From Polyangiaceae bacterium (GTDB taxonomy: Bacteria; Myxococcota_A; Polyangia; Polyangiales; Polyangiaceae), in NCBI GenBank assembly GCA_025937835.1, contig JAICQO010000028.1, positions 1 through 64,000 on the forward strand: a stretch of DNA of 64,000 nt. Reading direction: 5' to 3'. The notes beneath the pieces are model-generated. The model was not told where the DNA came from, ran no database searches, and saw only the letters and a program-made list of their open reading frames with translations. Of this stretch, positions 63,938 through 64,000 are shown piece by piece (the first letter of the stretch is position 1; the number at the start of each line of letters is the position of its first letter). The translations under genes and the position numbers were made by a program.

Positions 63938-64000
63938 ATGCGCCGCGCGCTCGCCTCACTCGCCCTGAGCTTGCTCGGCTCGGCCGCGCTCGGCTCGCAA
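63938..64000 (+). CDS. Start of a secreted protein gene (runs off the window)
   Basis: Only 21 codons are visible: ATG 63938, four bases after the SDR stop, then MRRALASLALSLLGSAALGS, which looks like a Sec signal peptide n- and h-region. Probably co-transcribed with the SDR gene. Function cannot be judged. Confidence 0.6.
   Translation, partial: MRRALASLALSLLGSAALGSQ

Overview
This is a GC-rich chromosomal window from what is most likely a myxobacterium (Myxococcota, probably order Polyangiales). The evidence is a large set of Agl/Glt/Nfs-type gliding or spore-coat machinery genes, many secreted Pro/Ala-rich lipoproteins, a eukaryote-like Ser/Thr kinase and PP2C phosphatase, an FHA-domain sigma-54 activator, and large TPR proteins. 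No IS element, prophage, CRISPR array, rRNA or biosynthetic gene cluster was found. One tRNA (His) is present. The taxonomy is inferred from content, not from a marker-gene search.

Layout. 1-7.8 kb: the 3' end of uvrA, dksA, an N-acetylmuramoyl-L-alanine amidase lipoprotein, two secreted or membrane proteins, an FHA/sigma-54 activator and a small beta-barrel. 7.8-30.6 kb, all on the minus strand: a gliding-type locus running gltC - gltD - gltE - (hairpin and internal promoter) - gltF-like - gltG - terminator - a TPR lipoprotein - a giant 3,786-residue gltI/agmK-like TPR protein that ends in what looks like a catalytically dead M48-type peptidase fold. 31-42.6 kb: a Cys-rich lipoprotein, yraN, two separate HEAT-repeat/HAMP-sensor gene pairs, ftsY, and a tandem pair of outer-membrane beta-barrels resembling GltA/GltB (NfsA/NfsB). 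42.7-54.4 kb: tRNA-His, a Ser/Thr kinase - frr - PP2C cluster, pgi, an ECF sigma factor with an overlapping NrsF-like anti-sigma gene, HIT and metallo-beta-lactamase-fold proteins, and pgm. 54.5-58.4 kb: a class Ia ribonucleotide reductase operon (nrdAB) behind a promoter covered by two NrdR-like boxes and followed by a cobalamin riboswitch. 58.4-64 kb: a GYF-TM-TonB-like protein (architecture close to GltJ/AgmX), a lipoprotein, a ModBC-type ABC transporter without ModA, an SDR dehydrogenase and the start of one more secreted protein.

How parts work together. The Glt-type proteins can be placed across the whole envelope: GltI is cytoplasmic, GltG spans the inner membrane with a cytoplasmic FHA and periplasmic TonB-like end, GltC/GltD/GltF-like are periplasmic, GltE is an outer-membrane lipoprotein, and the two beta-barrels are in the outer membrane. 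The motor genes (aglRQS), gltH and a full-length gltJ are not in this window. The nrd leader suggests that the B12-independent reductase is turned down when cobalamin is plentiful (so a B12-dependent class II enzyme should exist elsewhere) and when nucleotide levels are high (through NrdR). Several promoters follow a common TTGACR - 17/18 bp - TANNNT pattern.
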